The notes: generated from the letters alone by a model not told the origin. A stretch of DNA of 33,093 bases from Acidobacteriota bacterium (GCA_022821265.1 JAJEDW010000161.1:1-33093), one strand, 5' to 3'; numbered from the stretch's first letter, positions 15,731 to 23,708 are shown. Made by a program: numbers and translations.

Positions 15731-16113
15731 AAATCCAGCGCCAGCCGGCAGCAGAGGGAACCGCGATCCCGCCCCGGCTCGAGGATTCCTTCGGGCGCCC
15801 ACTGCCAGTCGCCCAGCTTCGGATCCCCCTCCAGGCGCGCTTCGACCAGTTCCATGTCCAGGATATAGGCCGGCCGTTCCTGACGGCCCGAGGCCAGGAC
15901 GCCGCCCGGCGTGAGGCGCACCCCCAGCTTGTCGCGGCCGATGCGCCGGACCAGCGCCGCCCGGTCTTCCGCGCCCCGGTACGTCCCGGCGGGAAGTCCC
16001 CAGACGCCGGGGAGCTCTTCATCGTCGTCCGCTCGCCGCAGCGCGAGCAGCGCGCCGTCCCGGCGGACGAGCACCGCCGCGGAGCGTTTGACGCGCTTCG
16101 AGGGCGAAGTCAT
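15715..16113 (-). CDS. Nudix-fold protein with degenerate catalytic box
   Basis: A 132-residue protein from ATG 16113 with the Nudix start RSAAVLVRRDGALLALRR and LPGVWGLPAGT. The Nudix box can be aligned from G43: G43, E49, R57, G64 and V65 fit the consensus. The metal-binding glutamates after R57 do not: I58 replaces the first E, and D61-K62 replace the EE pair. Pyrophosphohydrolase activity is therefore doubtful, and a binding or regulatory role is possible. Its start overlaps the stop of the small upstream gene by 4 nt (ATGA), so the two are translationally coupled. Its last residues are encoded by a copy of a repeat-element end. Confidence 0.75.
   Translation of the reverse strand: MTSPSKRVKRSAAVLVRRDGALLALRRADDDEELPGVWGLPAGTYRGAEDRAALVRRIGRDKLGVRLTPGGVLASGRQERPAYILDMELVEARLEGDPKLGDWQWAPEGILEPGRDRGSLCCRLALDFITGS
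15717..15736 (+). repeat. Diverged copy of one end of the pheS-pheT inverted-repeat element
   Basis: Bases 15717-15736 match the right terminal repeat of the element at 7571-7730, read inward, at 18 of 20 positions (AGGAGCCTGTG, then TGAAA and CC). Similarity fades within about ten bases further in, and no opposing arm was found. The repeat forms the last codons and borders the stop of the Nudix gene on the minus strand, and abuts the end of the vapC remnant. Confidence 0.45.
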
Positions 16114-16346
16114 CCCTCGGGCGGGCGTTCCGAGTCCCGGAGCCAGCCGCCGAAACGCCAGACATCGGCCAGCACGACGCCGAGACCGGGCCGCTGCCGG
16201 CCGTAGGCGGTCTGGAGCCGCCATGCGACGTACTTGCGCGGGGGGACCGGAACGAACGGGAAGCGCCGGTACCAACCGGCGGGAACGATGCGGAAATAGA
16301 AGCGGACGAGCGCCGCCGCGGTCGCCAATTGCCTCACTTTCCGCAT
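16110..16346 (-). CDS. Small basic protein of unknown function
   Basis: 78 residues, rich in arginine and aromatic residues (RFYFRIVPAGWYRRFPFVPV, then RKYVAWRLQTAYG). No signal peptide is obvious, though the first 25 residues are moderately hydrophobic and might associate with the membrane. It shares an ATGA overlap with the downstream Nudix-fold gene, which argues that it is really translated. It diverges from fxsA with only 14 nt between the start codons. I do not recognise the family. Confidence 0.6.
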   Translation of the reverse strand: MRKVRQLATAAALVRFYFRIVPAGWYRRFPFVPVPPRKYVAWRLQTAYGRQRPGLGVVLADVWRFGGWLRDSERPPEG

Positions 16347-16348
16347 GC

Positions 16349-16354
16349 TACCAT
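16349..16354 (+). promoter_or_regulatory. fxsA -10 box (TGc-TACCAT), leaderless layout
   Basis: TACCAT with TGc directly before it, ending 6 nt upstream of the fxsA ATG. No Shine-Dalgarno sequence lies between. No -35 match was seen, which is compatible with an extended -10 promoter. Confidence 0.35.
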
Positions 16355-16360
16355 GAACGC

Positions 16361-16756
16361 ATGCGGGTCTTCCTCGTGCTGCTCTCCCTGTTCGTCGTCG
16401 TTCCGGTCGTGGAGTTCACGCTTCTCATCGAGATCGGCCGGCGATTGGGGACGGTGGACACGCTGATCCTGGTCTTCGGGACCGGAATCCTCGGCGCCTA
16501 CCTGGCGCGCCTGGAAGGCTTCCGGCTTCTTCGCCGGATCCAGGGCGAGATGGAGTCCGGCGTCATGCCGGCCGAACCGTTGTTGGACGGGCTGCTGGTG
16601 CTGGCCGCCGGCATCGTGTTGATCACGCCGGGTCTGCTGACCGACATCGTGGGGTTGCTGCTGCTGATTCCCTGGACACGCTATCCGGTCAAGGCGTTCG
16701 TCCGAAGCCGCGTTCGAAATCGATTCCACGTTCGGCACATGCGCATATCGACCTAG
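16361..16756 (+). CDS. fxsA: FxsA family membrane protein
   Basis: A 131-residue inner-membrane protein. Hydrophobic segments lie at about residues 3-21 (FLVLLSLFVVVPVVEF), 30-47 (GTVDTLILVFGTGILGAYLA) and 75-105 (LLDGLLVLAAGIVLITPGLL, then GLLLLIPW). The ITPGLLTDIVG and PWTRY elements and the EGFRLLRRIQGEM loop are typical of FxsA, known in E. coli as a suppressor of F exclusion of phage T7. The normal physiological role is unknown. The longer frame upstream is antisense to the Nudix gene, so ATG 16361 is the start. Confidence 0.85.
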   Translation: MRVFLVLLSLFVVVPVVEFTLLIEIGRRLGTVDTLILVFGTGILGAYLARLEGFRLLRRIQGEMESGVMPAEPLLDGLLVLAAGIVLITPGLLTDIVGLLLLIPWTRYPVKAFVRSRVRNRFHVRHMRIST

Positions 16757-16765
16757 CGGTCGATA
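16746..16765. terminator. Hairpin at the fxsA stop codon
   Basis: TATCGACC (16746-16753) and GGTCGATA (16758-16765) are perfect 8-bp arms around a TAGC loop that contains the fxsA stop codon. No T run follows, so it may be a weak terminator or an mRNA 3'-end stabilising hairpin. Confidence 0.35.
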
Positions 16766-16804
16766 ATCGGTCCGCGTCGATGTGCACGTCGGACGAAGCT
16801 CTGC

Positions 16805-16810
16805 TATCCT
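16805..16810 (+). promoter_or_regulatory. -10 box (TGc-TATCCT) of the cytochrome c peroxidase gene
   Basis: TATCCT preceded by TGc, 8 nt before ATG 16819, with no ribosome binding site between. The layout matches the other leaderless-type starts in the window. Confidence 0.4.
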
Positions 16811-16818
16811 AACGCCCA

Positions 16819-17922
16819 ATGATGCGCCTCAATCGTCGACCACACTCTTCGGCCGGTCACGGGATGTCGTGGCCGCGCCTGATTTCGATCGTTTTCCTGG
16901 CCGCGGTTCTTGCGGGATGCGCCGCGCCGGACACGGCCGACGACGCCGCGCCGGTCGCGGAGCCGGCCGCCGCTTCGTTCCTGCCGGAAATGAATGTCCC
17001 CGCGGACAATCCGATCACGGACGAGAAGATCGAGTTGGGCAAACAGCTCTTCTTCGACACCCGGATCTCCGACTCGGGGACGTTCTCCTGCGAGACGTGC
17101 CACCTTCCCGAGATGGGATGGGGCGATGGGCTGGCCCTGTCCACCAACGCCGCCGGCAACGTCAACACGCGGCATTCGCCGACGCTGTACAACGTCGGCT
17201 ATTACACCGAGTTCTACTGGGACGGCCGGATGCCGACGCTGGAGGACCAGGTCCTGGCGGCGTGGCGCGGCCAGGTCGGCGCCACGCCGGACGCCGTCGC
17301 CGAGACCATCGGCGCCATCCCGGGGTACGCGGAGCAGTTCGAGAGCGCCATGGGAACCGCGGTCACCGCCGACGCCATCGTCGACGCGCTGTCGACGTTC
17401 GTACGGTCGCTCGAGGCGGACAACTCGCCCTGGGACCAGTACGAGTTGGGGGACGCGAACGCGGTATCCGCGGACGCCATCGCGGGGTTCGACGTGTTCA
17501 GCCTCGAGGACAAGGCCAACTGCACGCTCTGTCACCTGCCGCCGCTCTATACCGATACGCTCTACCACAACATCGGCGTGGGGTTCGACAGCGACGACCC
17601 GGACATGGGGCGCGGCGCGTTCCTGGCCAACCAGGATCCGGCGCCGGACGACGCCGCCACGTTCAACGGAGCGTTCAAGACTCCCACGATGCGGAACGTG
17701 ACGCTGCATCCGCCGTATTTCCATGACGGCGGCGCCGCCACGCTCGACGAAGCGGTGGACTACGTCCTCAGCGGCGGGCACTTCAACCCGTGGCTGGACG
17801 AACGGCTCATGCCCAGGGAAATCACCGACGAGGAACGGGCGCAGCTCATTGCGTTTCTGGAAGCGCTGACGTCCGACACGGGAGACTTCGTCCGGCCGAC
17901 GCTCCCACCGGACGCGGAATAG
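16819..17922 (+). CDS. Di-heme cytochrome c peroxidase, lipoprotein
   Basis: A 367-residue exported protein that likely reduces H2O2 in the periplasm using electrons from c-type cytochromes. The signal peptide ends in a lipobox (LAGC, C34), so it should be lipid-anchored. Two CxxCH heme sites are present: C91-ETCH, followed by PEMGWGDGLALS, and C235-TLCH, followed by PPLYTDTLYHNIG. The RHSPTLYNVGY, FYWDGRMPTLEDQ and KTPTMRNVTLHPPYFHDG segments are hallmarks of the CcpA/MauG family. An internal ATG (16864) would also leave a complete signal peptide, but the first ATG fits the -10 box. No maturation genes are nearby. Confidence 0.92.
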   Translation: MMRLNRRPHSSAGHGMSWPRLISIVFLAAVLAGCAAPDTADDAAPVAEPAAASFLPEMNVPADNPITDEKIELGKQLFFDTRISDSGTFSCETCHLPEMGWGDGLALSTNAAGNVNTRHSPTLYNVGYYTEFYWDGRMPTLEDQVLAAWRGQVGATPDAVAETIGAIPGYAEQFESAMGTAVTADAIVDALSTFVRSLEADNSPWDQYELGDANAVSADAIAGFDVFSLEDKANCTLCHLPPLYTDTLYHNIGVGFDSDDPDMGRGAFLANQDPAPDDAATFNGAFKTPTMRNVTLHPPYFHDGGAATLDEAVDYVLSGGHFNPWLDERLMPREITDEERAQLIAFLEALTSDTGDFVRPTLPPDAE

Positions 17923-18209
17923 CCCCCGGGCGAGGTCTGCGGCGTCGACGCACGAATCGGTGCGTCGATAGGCGCCGGGAGTTCGTCCAGCGTCACGTAG
18001 TCCCCTTTTTCGATCTCGGTTCGCCCGCGGCGGATCGCGGCAAGCTCCGTCCTGGAAGCCGCCACGACGGGTATGGGCTTGTTCAGGTACTCGCGGAGCG
18101 CCTCCCTCACGAGTTCCGAGCGAGTCCGCTGTTCCACCCTCATCGCGTTCTCGACCTGCTCGGCCATGGCGTCGGGGAGTGATACGGTGATGGTTTTTCG
18201 TGTGCTCAT
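17760..18209 (-). CDS. Ribbon-helix-helix (CopG/ParD-like) antitoxin, orphan with read-through C-terminus
   Basis: The first 80 residues look like an RHH antitoxin/DNA-binding protein: a beta strand TRKTITVSLPDAMAEQVE, helix RTRSELVREALREYL, then a linker with IRRGRTEIEKGDYVTLDELP. Natural family members end near this point. Here the frame continues through a hairpin and about 160 nt of antisense to the cytochrome c peroxidase gene before a stop at 17760, so the last 65 or so residues are probably not native sequence. No toxin gene follows; the 3' part of the locus seems to have been lost. A TAAAAT box (18227-18222) lies 12 nt before ATG 18209. It may still act as an orphan regulator. Confidence 0.65.
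   Translation of the reverse strand: MSTRKTITVSLPDAMAEQVENAMRVEQRTRSELVREALREYLNKPIPVVAASRTELAAIRRGRTEIEKGDYVTLDELPAPIDAPIRASTPQTSPGGYSASGGSVGRTKSPVSDVSASRNAMSCARSSSVISLGMSRSSSHGLKCPPLRT
17945..17968. terminator. Hairpin between convergent genes
   Basis: TCGACGCAC (17945-17953) and GTGCGTCGA (17960-17968) form perfect 9-bp arms around GAATCG. The hairpin lies 22 nt after the peroxidase stop and where an antitoxin of normal length would end on the other strand, so it may serve both transcripts. No T run is seen. Confidence 0.4.
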
Positions 18210-18303
18210 GGGGACCGCTGTATTTTAGCGCAGCTTTTTCCCTGTCTTGGCCGTTCTCCCGACTGTACACTGGGGTGGCCCGTTCCCTGTCCCCCGACAA
18301 TTC

Positions 18304-19821
18304 ATGCTTTCACGCACCCGGAGCGCCGCCGTCTTCGGCATTGACGCGGCGCTCATCGACGTCGAGGTCCACGTGGCGTCCGGAGGCAACGGCGATATCC
18401 GCATCGTCGGCCTCCCGGACACCGCGATTCGCGAATCCCGCGCGCGCGTCGAGGCCGCGATCCGCAATTCCGGCTTCGAGGTGCCCTACCGGCGGATCAC
18501 GATCAGCCTGGCGCCGGCGAACGTCCGCAAGGAGGGATCGTCTTTCGACCTGCCCATCGCCGTCGGCATCCTGGCCAGCACGGGCGTCATTCGGTCGACG
18601 GACACCGAGACGCTCCTGATCGGCGAGTTGGCCCTGGACGGCGAGCTCCGTCCGGTGCGCGGCGCCCTTTCGGTGGCCATGCTCGCCCGTGACGCCGGGG
18701 TGGGCCGTCTGGTCGTACCGGCGGACAACGGCGCCGAGGCGGCGCTGGCCGACGCGGTCGACGTGTACGCCTTGAAGAGCCTCGGCGAGGTCGTGGAACA
18801 CCTGAACGGCACGCGCCGGGCCGAAGCCTGGCGCGGAGACCGCGGGCTGCCCGAAGCCCCGCCCGGCAGTGACGACTTCGCGGAGATCCGCGGCCAGACG
18901 CACGCGAAGCGCGCCGTCGAGGTCGCCGTCGCCGGCGGCCACAACATCCTGCTCGTCGGCAGCCCGGGGAGCGGGAAGACCATGCTGGCGCGGCGCATAC
19001 CGACGATCATCCCGCCCATGACGCTCCAGGAGCGGCTCGAAACGACGCGCGTCCATTCCGTCGCCGGAATGCTCGCGCCGGGCGAGGGGCTCATCGGCCG
19101 GCGGCCGTTCCGCGCCCCGCACCACACGGTCTCGGAGGCCGGGCTGGTCGGAGGCGGGGCGTTTCCGCGGCCCGGCGAGGCCAGCCTGGCTCACAACGGG
19201 GTCCTGTTCCTGGACGAGCTGCCCGAGTTCCGCCGACACGTTCTCGAGGTCCTGCGACAGCCGATCGAGGAACGCCGGGTGACGATCGCGCGGGCGCAGA
19301 TGAGCCTGTCCTTTCCGGCTGCGTTCGTGCTGGTCGCGGCGATGAACCCGTGCCCCTGCGCCTACCGCGGAGACGAACGGCGGGAGTGCACGTGCACGCC
19401 GGGACAGGTTCAACGGTACATGTCGCGGATTTCGGGGCCGCTGCTCGACCGGATCGACATCCAGGTGACCGTCCCGGCGCCGAGCTATTCGGACATGGCC
19501 GGGTCCGGGCCTTCCGAACGCTCCGGCGCGATCCGGGACCGCGTGGTCCGAGCCCGGGCGCTGCAATCGGAACGGTTCGGGGCGAACGGCGCCCGGACCA
19601 ACGCCGGGATGTCCACTCGCGAGTTGCAGGAACACTGCGCGTTGAACGCGGCGTGCGGGCGCATCATGGAGCACGCCGTGCGGCGGCTGTGCCTGTCGGC
19701 GCGGGGATACACCCGCGTTCTCAAGGTGGCGCGCACGATCGCGGACCTGGCGGATTCCAAAGTCATCGAACCCGCGCATCTGTCCGAAGCGGTCCGGTTC
19801 CGGGCCGTGGAAACGGAGTAA
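18304..19821 (+). CDS. comM: ComM/YifB family AAA+ ATPase (Mg-chelatase-like)
   Basis: A 505-residue hexameric helicase-type ATPase; ComM drives branch migration during natural transformation in gamma-proteobacteria. It has an N-terminal S5-like domain (about 1-180, with GLPDTAIRESRARV and ITISLAPANVRKEGSSFDLP), Walker A VGSPGSGKT (218-226), Walker B GVLFLDELPEF, and a cysteine-containing insert (NPCPCAYRGDERRECTC). The C-terminal Mg_chelatase_C domain follows (TRELQEHCALN, SARGYTRVLKVARTIADL). The upstream frame to 18247 lacks family similarity. It does not prove competence, since yifB genes occur widely in bacteria not known to be transformable. Confidence 0.95.
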   Translation: MLSRTRSAAVFGIDAALIDVEVHVASGGNGDIRIVGLPDTAIRESRARVEAAIRNSGFEVPYRRITISLAPANVRKEGSSFDLPIAVGILASTGVIRSTDTETLLIGELALDGELRPVRGALSVAMLARDAGVGRLVVPADNGAEAALADAVDVYALKSLGEVVEHLNGTRRAEAWRGDRGLPEAPPGSDDFAEIRGQTHAKRAVEVAVAGGHNILLVGSPGSGKTMLARRIPTIIPPMTLQERLETTRVHSVAGMLAPGEGLIGRRPFRAPHHTVSEAGLVGGGAFPRPGEASLAHNGVLFLDELPEFRRHVLEVLRQPIEERRVTIARAQMSLSFPAAFVLVAAMNPCPCAYRGDERRECTCTPGQVQRYMSRISGPLLDRIDIQVTVPAPSYSDMAGSGPSERSGAIRDRVVRARALQSERFGANGARTNAGMSTRELQEHCALNAACGRIMEHAVRRLCLSARGYTRVLKVARTIADLADSKVIEPAHLSEAVRFRAVETE

Positions 19822-19830
19822 GATACGCCG

Positions 19831-20028
19831 ATGCAACGGATACGCCGACTGCTCCTGGCGGCCGTGTGCGGCGGCCTGGTCTGGATGGCCATCGCCGGGC
19901 TCGATCGGCTCGGGCGTTCGGGCATGGCCGGGCCTGTCGTTCGGGCCAACCTCCATGGGGAGATCGACGCCACCGGCCTCTTCTACACGGAAATCGACGG
20001 CGAGGTACTGTGGCCCGCCGGCGAATAG
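19831..20028 (+). CDS. Small membrane-anchored or exported protein
   Basis: 65 residues: a basic N-terminus (MQRIRRL), one hydrophobic segment (about 7-25, LLLAAVCGGLVWMAIAGLD), then a short polar tail ending IDGEVLWPAGE. It sits between comM and the YeiH-type transporter gene, 3 nt before the latter's ATG, which suggests coupling to the transporter. TAAGAT overlapping the comM stop lies 6 nt upstream of its ATG. The family is not recognised; a transporter-associated small subunit is only a guess from position. Confidence 0.6.
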   Translation: MQRIRRLLLAAVCGGLVWMAIAGLDRLGRSGMAGPVVRANLHGEIDATGLFYTEIDGEVLWPAGE

Positions 20029-20031
20029 ACG

Positions 20032-21327
20032 ATGTCCCGGATCAAGCCGCTCGTGACCTCCGAGGACTGGTGGACGGTCTGGATCGGCGCCGCGTTGCTC
20101 GCGGCGGTGTTCTCCGGTCTCGTCGACTCGGTGCCGACCGTGCCCCGCTGGTCGTCTCTCCTGTCCGGAATGCCTCCGGACCGGATCGCGCCCCTCCTGG
20201 TGCTGCTGGTCTCGATCGCTATCCTGACGGGCGTGGCGACCCGTGCTCTCGGCCGTGACGCCTGGGCGTATCTGAAGGCGTTCCCGGTTGTTTTCGTTCT
20301 CGCCACGGCCGCGTTCGTGGCTGGGGCCAACGCTGTCTTTGCCGCCTACGGCCTCGGTTACGCGTTGTGGGCCCTGGTGGCGGGACTCGTCGTCAGCAAC
20401 CTGTTCGGGACGCCGGACTGGCTGAAACCGGGGGTCCGGACCGAGCTGTTCATCAAGATCGGCCTGGTGGTTCTGGGCGCGGAGGTCGTGTTCGGCCGGA
20501 TGCTCACGCTCGGCCGGTACGGGATCATCGTGGCCTGGGGCGTGACGCCCGTCGTGCTGCTGGTGATGTTCTGGTTCGGCCGCCGAGTGCTCGCGATGAA
20601 GCCGTCGTTCGCCATGATCGTGGCCGCCGCGACCTCGGTGTGCGGCGTGTCGGCCGCGATCGCGACGGCCGGCGCCACTCGCGCCCGGAAGGACGAACTG
20701 ACTCTGGCCGTCGGGATGACGCTCATCTTCACGGTCCTGATGATGGTCGGCATGCCGTTGCTGTGCCAGGCGCTGGGCCTGGATCCCGTGATGGCGGGCG
20801 CGTGGATCGGCGGGACCGTCGATTCGACGGGCGCCGTGGCCGCGGCCGGCGAGTTTCTCGGCCCGGACGCGTTGCAGACGGCGGCGGTCATCAAGATGAT
20901 CCAGAACCTTCTGATCGGCGTGATCGCGTTCGCCGTCGCGCTGTACTGGGTGATGCGCGTCGAGCCTTCCTCGAGCGGACATCCCCGGCTGGGAGAGCTG
21001 TGGACCCGGTTTCCCAAGTTCGTCCTGGGTTTCATCGGCGCTTCGTTCATCGTGTCCGTCGTTCTGGCGCCGGCCCTCGGTTCGGAACGCATCGACGAGG
21101 CGCTCGACGTGACCAGCGACCTGCGAAGCTGGTTCTTCTGTCTCGCGTTCCTGTCGATCGGCCTGGAATCGAACTTCAGGGAGCTCGGACGGCACATGGC
21201 CCGCGGCCGGCCGCTCATCCTCTACGTCCTGGGGCAAGCCTTCAACGTCGTGTTGACGCTGCTGATCGTCTGGCTGGTGTTCTCGGGGGCGGTGTTCGAG
21301 GTCCCCGACCTTCAAGTCAGAAATTGA
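20032..21327 (+). CDS. YeiH/UPF0324 family transporter (putative sulfate exporter)
   Basis: A 431-residue integral membrane protein with about ten or eleven hydrophobic segments from residue 18 to the C-terminus. Diagnostic stretches are ALVAGLVVSNLFGTPDWL, FIKIGLVVLGAEVVFGRML, ATSVCGVSAAIATAGATRAR and AGAWIGGTVDSTGAVAAAG, with KMIQNLLIG near residue 290. These match the Cons_hypoth698 family. 'Sulfate exporter' is the database-style name, with limited experimental support. Its stop overlaps the convergent DUF5916 gene by 11 nt. Confidence 0.88.
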   Translation: MSRIKPLVTSEDWWTVWIGAALLAAVFSGLVDSVPTVPRWSSLLSGMPPDRIAPLLVLLVSIAILTGVATRALGRDAWAYLKAFPVVFVLATAAFVAGANAVFAAYGLGYALWALVAGLVVSNLFGTPDWLKPGVRTELFIKIGLVVLGAEVVFGRMLTLGRYGIIVAWGVTPVVLLVMFWFGRRVLAMKPSFAMIVAAATSVCGVSAAIATAGATRARKDELTLAVGMTLIFTVLMMVGMPLLCQALGLDPVMAGAWIGGTVDSTGAVAAAGEFLGPDALQTAAVIKMIQNLLIGVIAFAVALYWVMRVEPSSSGHPRLGELWTRFPKFVLGFIGASFIVSVVLAPALGSERIDEALDVTSDLRSWFFCLAFLSIGLESNFRELGRHMARGRPLILYVLGQAFNVVLTLLIVWLVFSGAVFEVPDLQVRN

Positions 21328-23497
21328 ACAGGTTCGTGAACTTGACGATGATCGCCCGCTCGATGGGTTCCCCTCGTTCGGTATCGCGCGTGTCGTTATA
21401 GACGATGTAGAGATCGCTCAACGGGCTGTGCGTCCAGTTGAACCGCACGTTCGAGCTGACGCGGCCCGTCTCGGCGTTGTACTGGACGTACGCGTTGAAG
21501 AACGCATACGGGCTGAAGCCGTAGACGAAACGGGCGCCCATCAGTTCGGTCGTGAAGCGGCCCCCGGCCAGCGTCACGCGGTTGCGGCCGTAGTCCAGAT
21601 CCAGGCTCCACCGGTAGTGCGGCTTCAGGCTGATTCCCGCCGAGAGGGACCGGCGCGTCCCGGTCCAGAACTCCCCCCACTCCAGGCGGGCGCTGGGACT
21701 GATGCGCCAACTCGGATCGCCCGAAGCGTCGAAGGCATGCTCGCGGCGCGTGTAGTCGCCTCGAGGAATCGTCAGCCCGGTGCGTATCTCGAAGGGCCGT
21801 TCGAGGCGCTCGAACGTTTCCCGGGTCGTGAACGTGACCGAGCTGTTGTTCAGGAAACGGATGCCGGTCGTGACGCGGTGATCGCGCGTCTCGATCTCGC
21901 CGCTCGCCGCCCCTTGAATGTACTGCAATCCGGTTTCGAACCGAAGGTTCCGGATCGCCGCGCTGCTCTCGATGAGCGGGTTCCACGACGCTTCCCCGTC
22001 GTACTGCGTCATGTCCTTTCGTCGAACGAAACCCACCTCCGGATTGAAGTTCCGCTGGATCGTCAGATAACCGGCCGACAAACCCAGCTCGTCGTCGTCC
22101 CATGCGGCCTCGAACTGGCGGGCCTGATCCTCGCCGTCACGGCCCGGCGTGGACGATCGGAGCATGTACGCGTTGAAGTTCAGTCGATTGAGGAACTGGA
22201 AGCGGGCGTCGGCTCCGAAGACGTCGTTGCGGTCGCCCTCGATGGACGAATCGCGATGGGTGTAGATGGCCCCCACCCAGGAGTTGGTCAGGAGATTCCG
22301 CTTGATGCGGCCCACGACGTAGTTGTTCGCGGGCGTTTCGGTGGCCGAATCGGCGTCGGTCCGCATCGAAAGGACTCCGACGTCATAGCGGCCCGCCTGG
22401 CCCGACAGGCGGGCCCCGCCCAGGATGGGGATCGGAGTCCCGTTCGCGCCCAGTCCGATCCGGCGGCTGAAGAACGGGATCAATGGGCGCCCGGCCTGGC
22501 CGCCCCCGGGACTGCCGAACGCGAAGTTGGCCGCGTTCTCCAGGAAGAACTCGCGCTTTTCGGGAAAGAACAGGCTGAAGCGGGTCAGGTTGACCTGCTG
22601 CTGATCGGCTTCCACCTGCGCGAAGTCCGTGTTGTAGGTCGCATCCAGCGTCAGCGAGGGCGTCAGCCCGTACTTGACGTCGACGCCGCCGTCGTAGCCG
22701 TCCTCCCACCGCAAACCGCGATTCCGGGACTGCGTGAAGCTCGCGGTGACGTACGGCTTCACCTTGAGGTTCCGGCCCTGGCGGATGTTCTCCAGGCCGC
22801 GCAACGTGCCGGCCATCGATACCCGGTTGATCCGGTAGCGCACCGGATAGGGCGACCACGAACTCTCTTCGTTGAGCCTCAGGATGCGGCGGTTCATGTT
22901 GATGCCCCACTCCTGAGTCGAGTCGCTCGAAAAACGCAGCGTCTTGAACGGTATGACGAACTCGGCGACGAAACCCCGATCGTCCCGAATCACGCGCACG
23001 TCCCAGACGCCGTCCCAGTCGTTGTTGAACGAGCTGTCGTTCGACGCCTGGGAATCGCGTTTCGCCCCGGCCGGGTTCGTTCCGAAGAGGAACCCGGAAC
23101 GATTGTCGTTCAGGCTGTCGATGATGATGCCGATGCTGTCGGTGCCGTTGAAGTTGAAGTCCTCCCGGAGATCGTTGACGCGCATCCGGTCCGGCTGCGA
23201 GTCGAACGAAACGAAACCGAAGTACAGGTTGTCGTCATCGTACAGGACGTACACTTCCGAGCGTTCCGTCGACGCGGAGCCCGTGAACGGTTGCCACTGG
23301 ACGAAGTCGGTCGCAGGCCGGGCCCGTTGCCAGGCCGGCTCGTCGAGCCGTCCATCGATGCGGATCTCGTCGTCGATCCGGACGGCGAAGACGTTGCGGT
23401 CCATCCATGCGGTCTCGTAGTCGATTTCGACCTGCGCGGTGATCGCGCCATAGGCGGCCGGAAGGGACAGACACCACACGCAGAAAAGGATCCTCAT
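21317..23497 (-). CDS. DUF5916 outer-membrane protein with CBM9-like N-terminal domain
   Basis: 726 residues from ATG 23497, beginning with a signal peptide (MRILFCVWCLSLPAAYGA). Residues about 40-230 form a family-9 carbohydrate-binding-like domain (RIDGRLDEPAWQRA, YVLYDDDNLYFGF, FNGTDSIGIIID, FVIPFKTLRF). The remainder is rich in alternating aromatic and polar residues, as in a TonB-receptor-like beta-barrel. It includes the FFPEKREFFLENA motif diagnostic of DUF5916 and ends in phenylalanine (KFTNLFNF), the usual outer-membrane insertion signal. Substrate and partners are unknown. The frame extends another 127 codons upstream, but that part is antisense to the divergent gene. Confidence 0.88.
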   Translation of the reverse strand: MRILFCVWCLSLPAAYGAITAQVEIDYETAWMDRNVFAVRIDDEIRIDGRLDEPAWQRARPATDFVQWQPFTGSASTERSEVYVLYDDDNLYFGFVSFDSQPDRMRVNDLREDFNFNGTDSIGIIIDSLNDNRSGFLFGTNPAGAKRDSQASNDSSFNNDWDGVWDVRVIRDDRGFVAEFVIPFKTLRFSSDSTQEWGINMNRRILRLNEESSWSPYPVRYRINRVSMAGTLRGLENIRQGRNLKVKPYVTASFTQSRNRGLRWEDGYDGGVDVKYGLTPSLTLDATYNTDFAQVEADQQQVNLTRFSLFFPEKREFFLENAANFAFGSPGGGQAGRPLIPFFSRRIGLGANGTPIPILGGARLSGQAGRYDVGVLSMRTDADSATETPANNYVVGRIKRNLLTNSWVGAIYTHRDSSIEGDRNDVFGADARFQFLNRLNFNAYMLRSSTPGRDGEDQARQFEAAWDDDELGLSAGYLTIQRNFNPEVGFVRRKDMTQYDGEASWNPLIESSAAIRNLRFETGLQYIQGAASGEIETRDHRVTTGIRFLNNSSVTFTTRETFERLERPFEIRTGLTIPRGDYTRREHAFDASGDPSWRISPSARLEWGEFWTGTRRSLSAGISLKPHYRWSLDLDYGRNRVTLAGGRFTTELMGARFVYGFSPYAFFNAYVQYNAETGRVSSNVRFNWTHSPLSDLYIVYNDTRDTERGEPIERAIIVKFTNLFNF

Positions 23498-23507
23498 GGA
23501 CGGCAAT

Positions 23508-23513
23508 ATCGTA
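23508..23513 (-). promoter_or_regulatory. -10 box (TGa-TACGAT) of the DUF5916 gene
   Basis: On the minus strand TACGAT (23513-23508), preceded by TGa, lies 10 nt before ATG 23497. No -35 and no Shine-Dalgarno site were seen, so the leader should be three or four bases at most. Confidence 0.4.
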
Positions 23514-23624
23514 TCAACGGCGCCGCGCCCTTTGGCGGCAATCGATTCGGGCCGACTGCCGACGTACGGAACCGGCTCGACGGCATGTCGCGAGCGCACC
23601 GCCGAACCCGGCCGGACATAAACC

Positions 23625-23653
23625 TTGAAATCGGTCTTGCGGGGCCGGATAAT
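23625..23653 (+). promoter_or_regulatory. Promoter of the metallo-beta-lactamase-fold gene (TTGAAA-17-GATAAT)
   Basis: TTGAAA (23625-23630) and GATAAT (23648-23653) are separated by exactly 17 nt, each one base off consensus. The leader would be about 50 nt and ends in a strong AGGAGGAAT ribosome binding site (23699-23707). This is the best conventional promoter plus SD pair in the window. Confidence 0.55.
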
Positions 23654-23708
23654 TCGCCGCAGACTCCGGAAAGCTATGCATCCGGCGCAGGGCCGGCTAG
23701 GAGGAATC

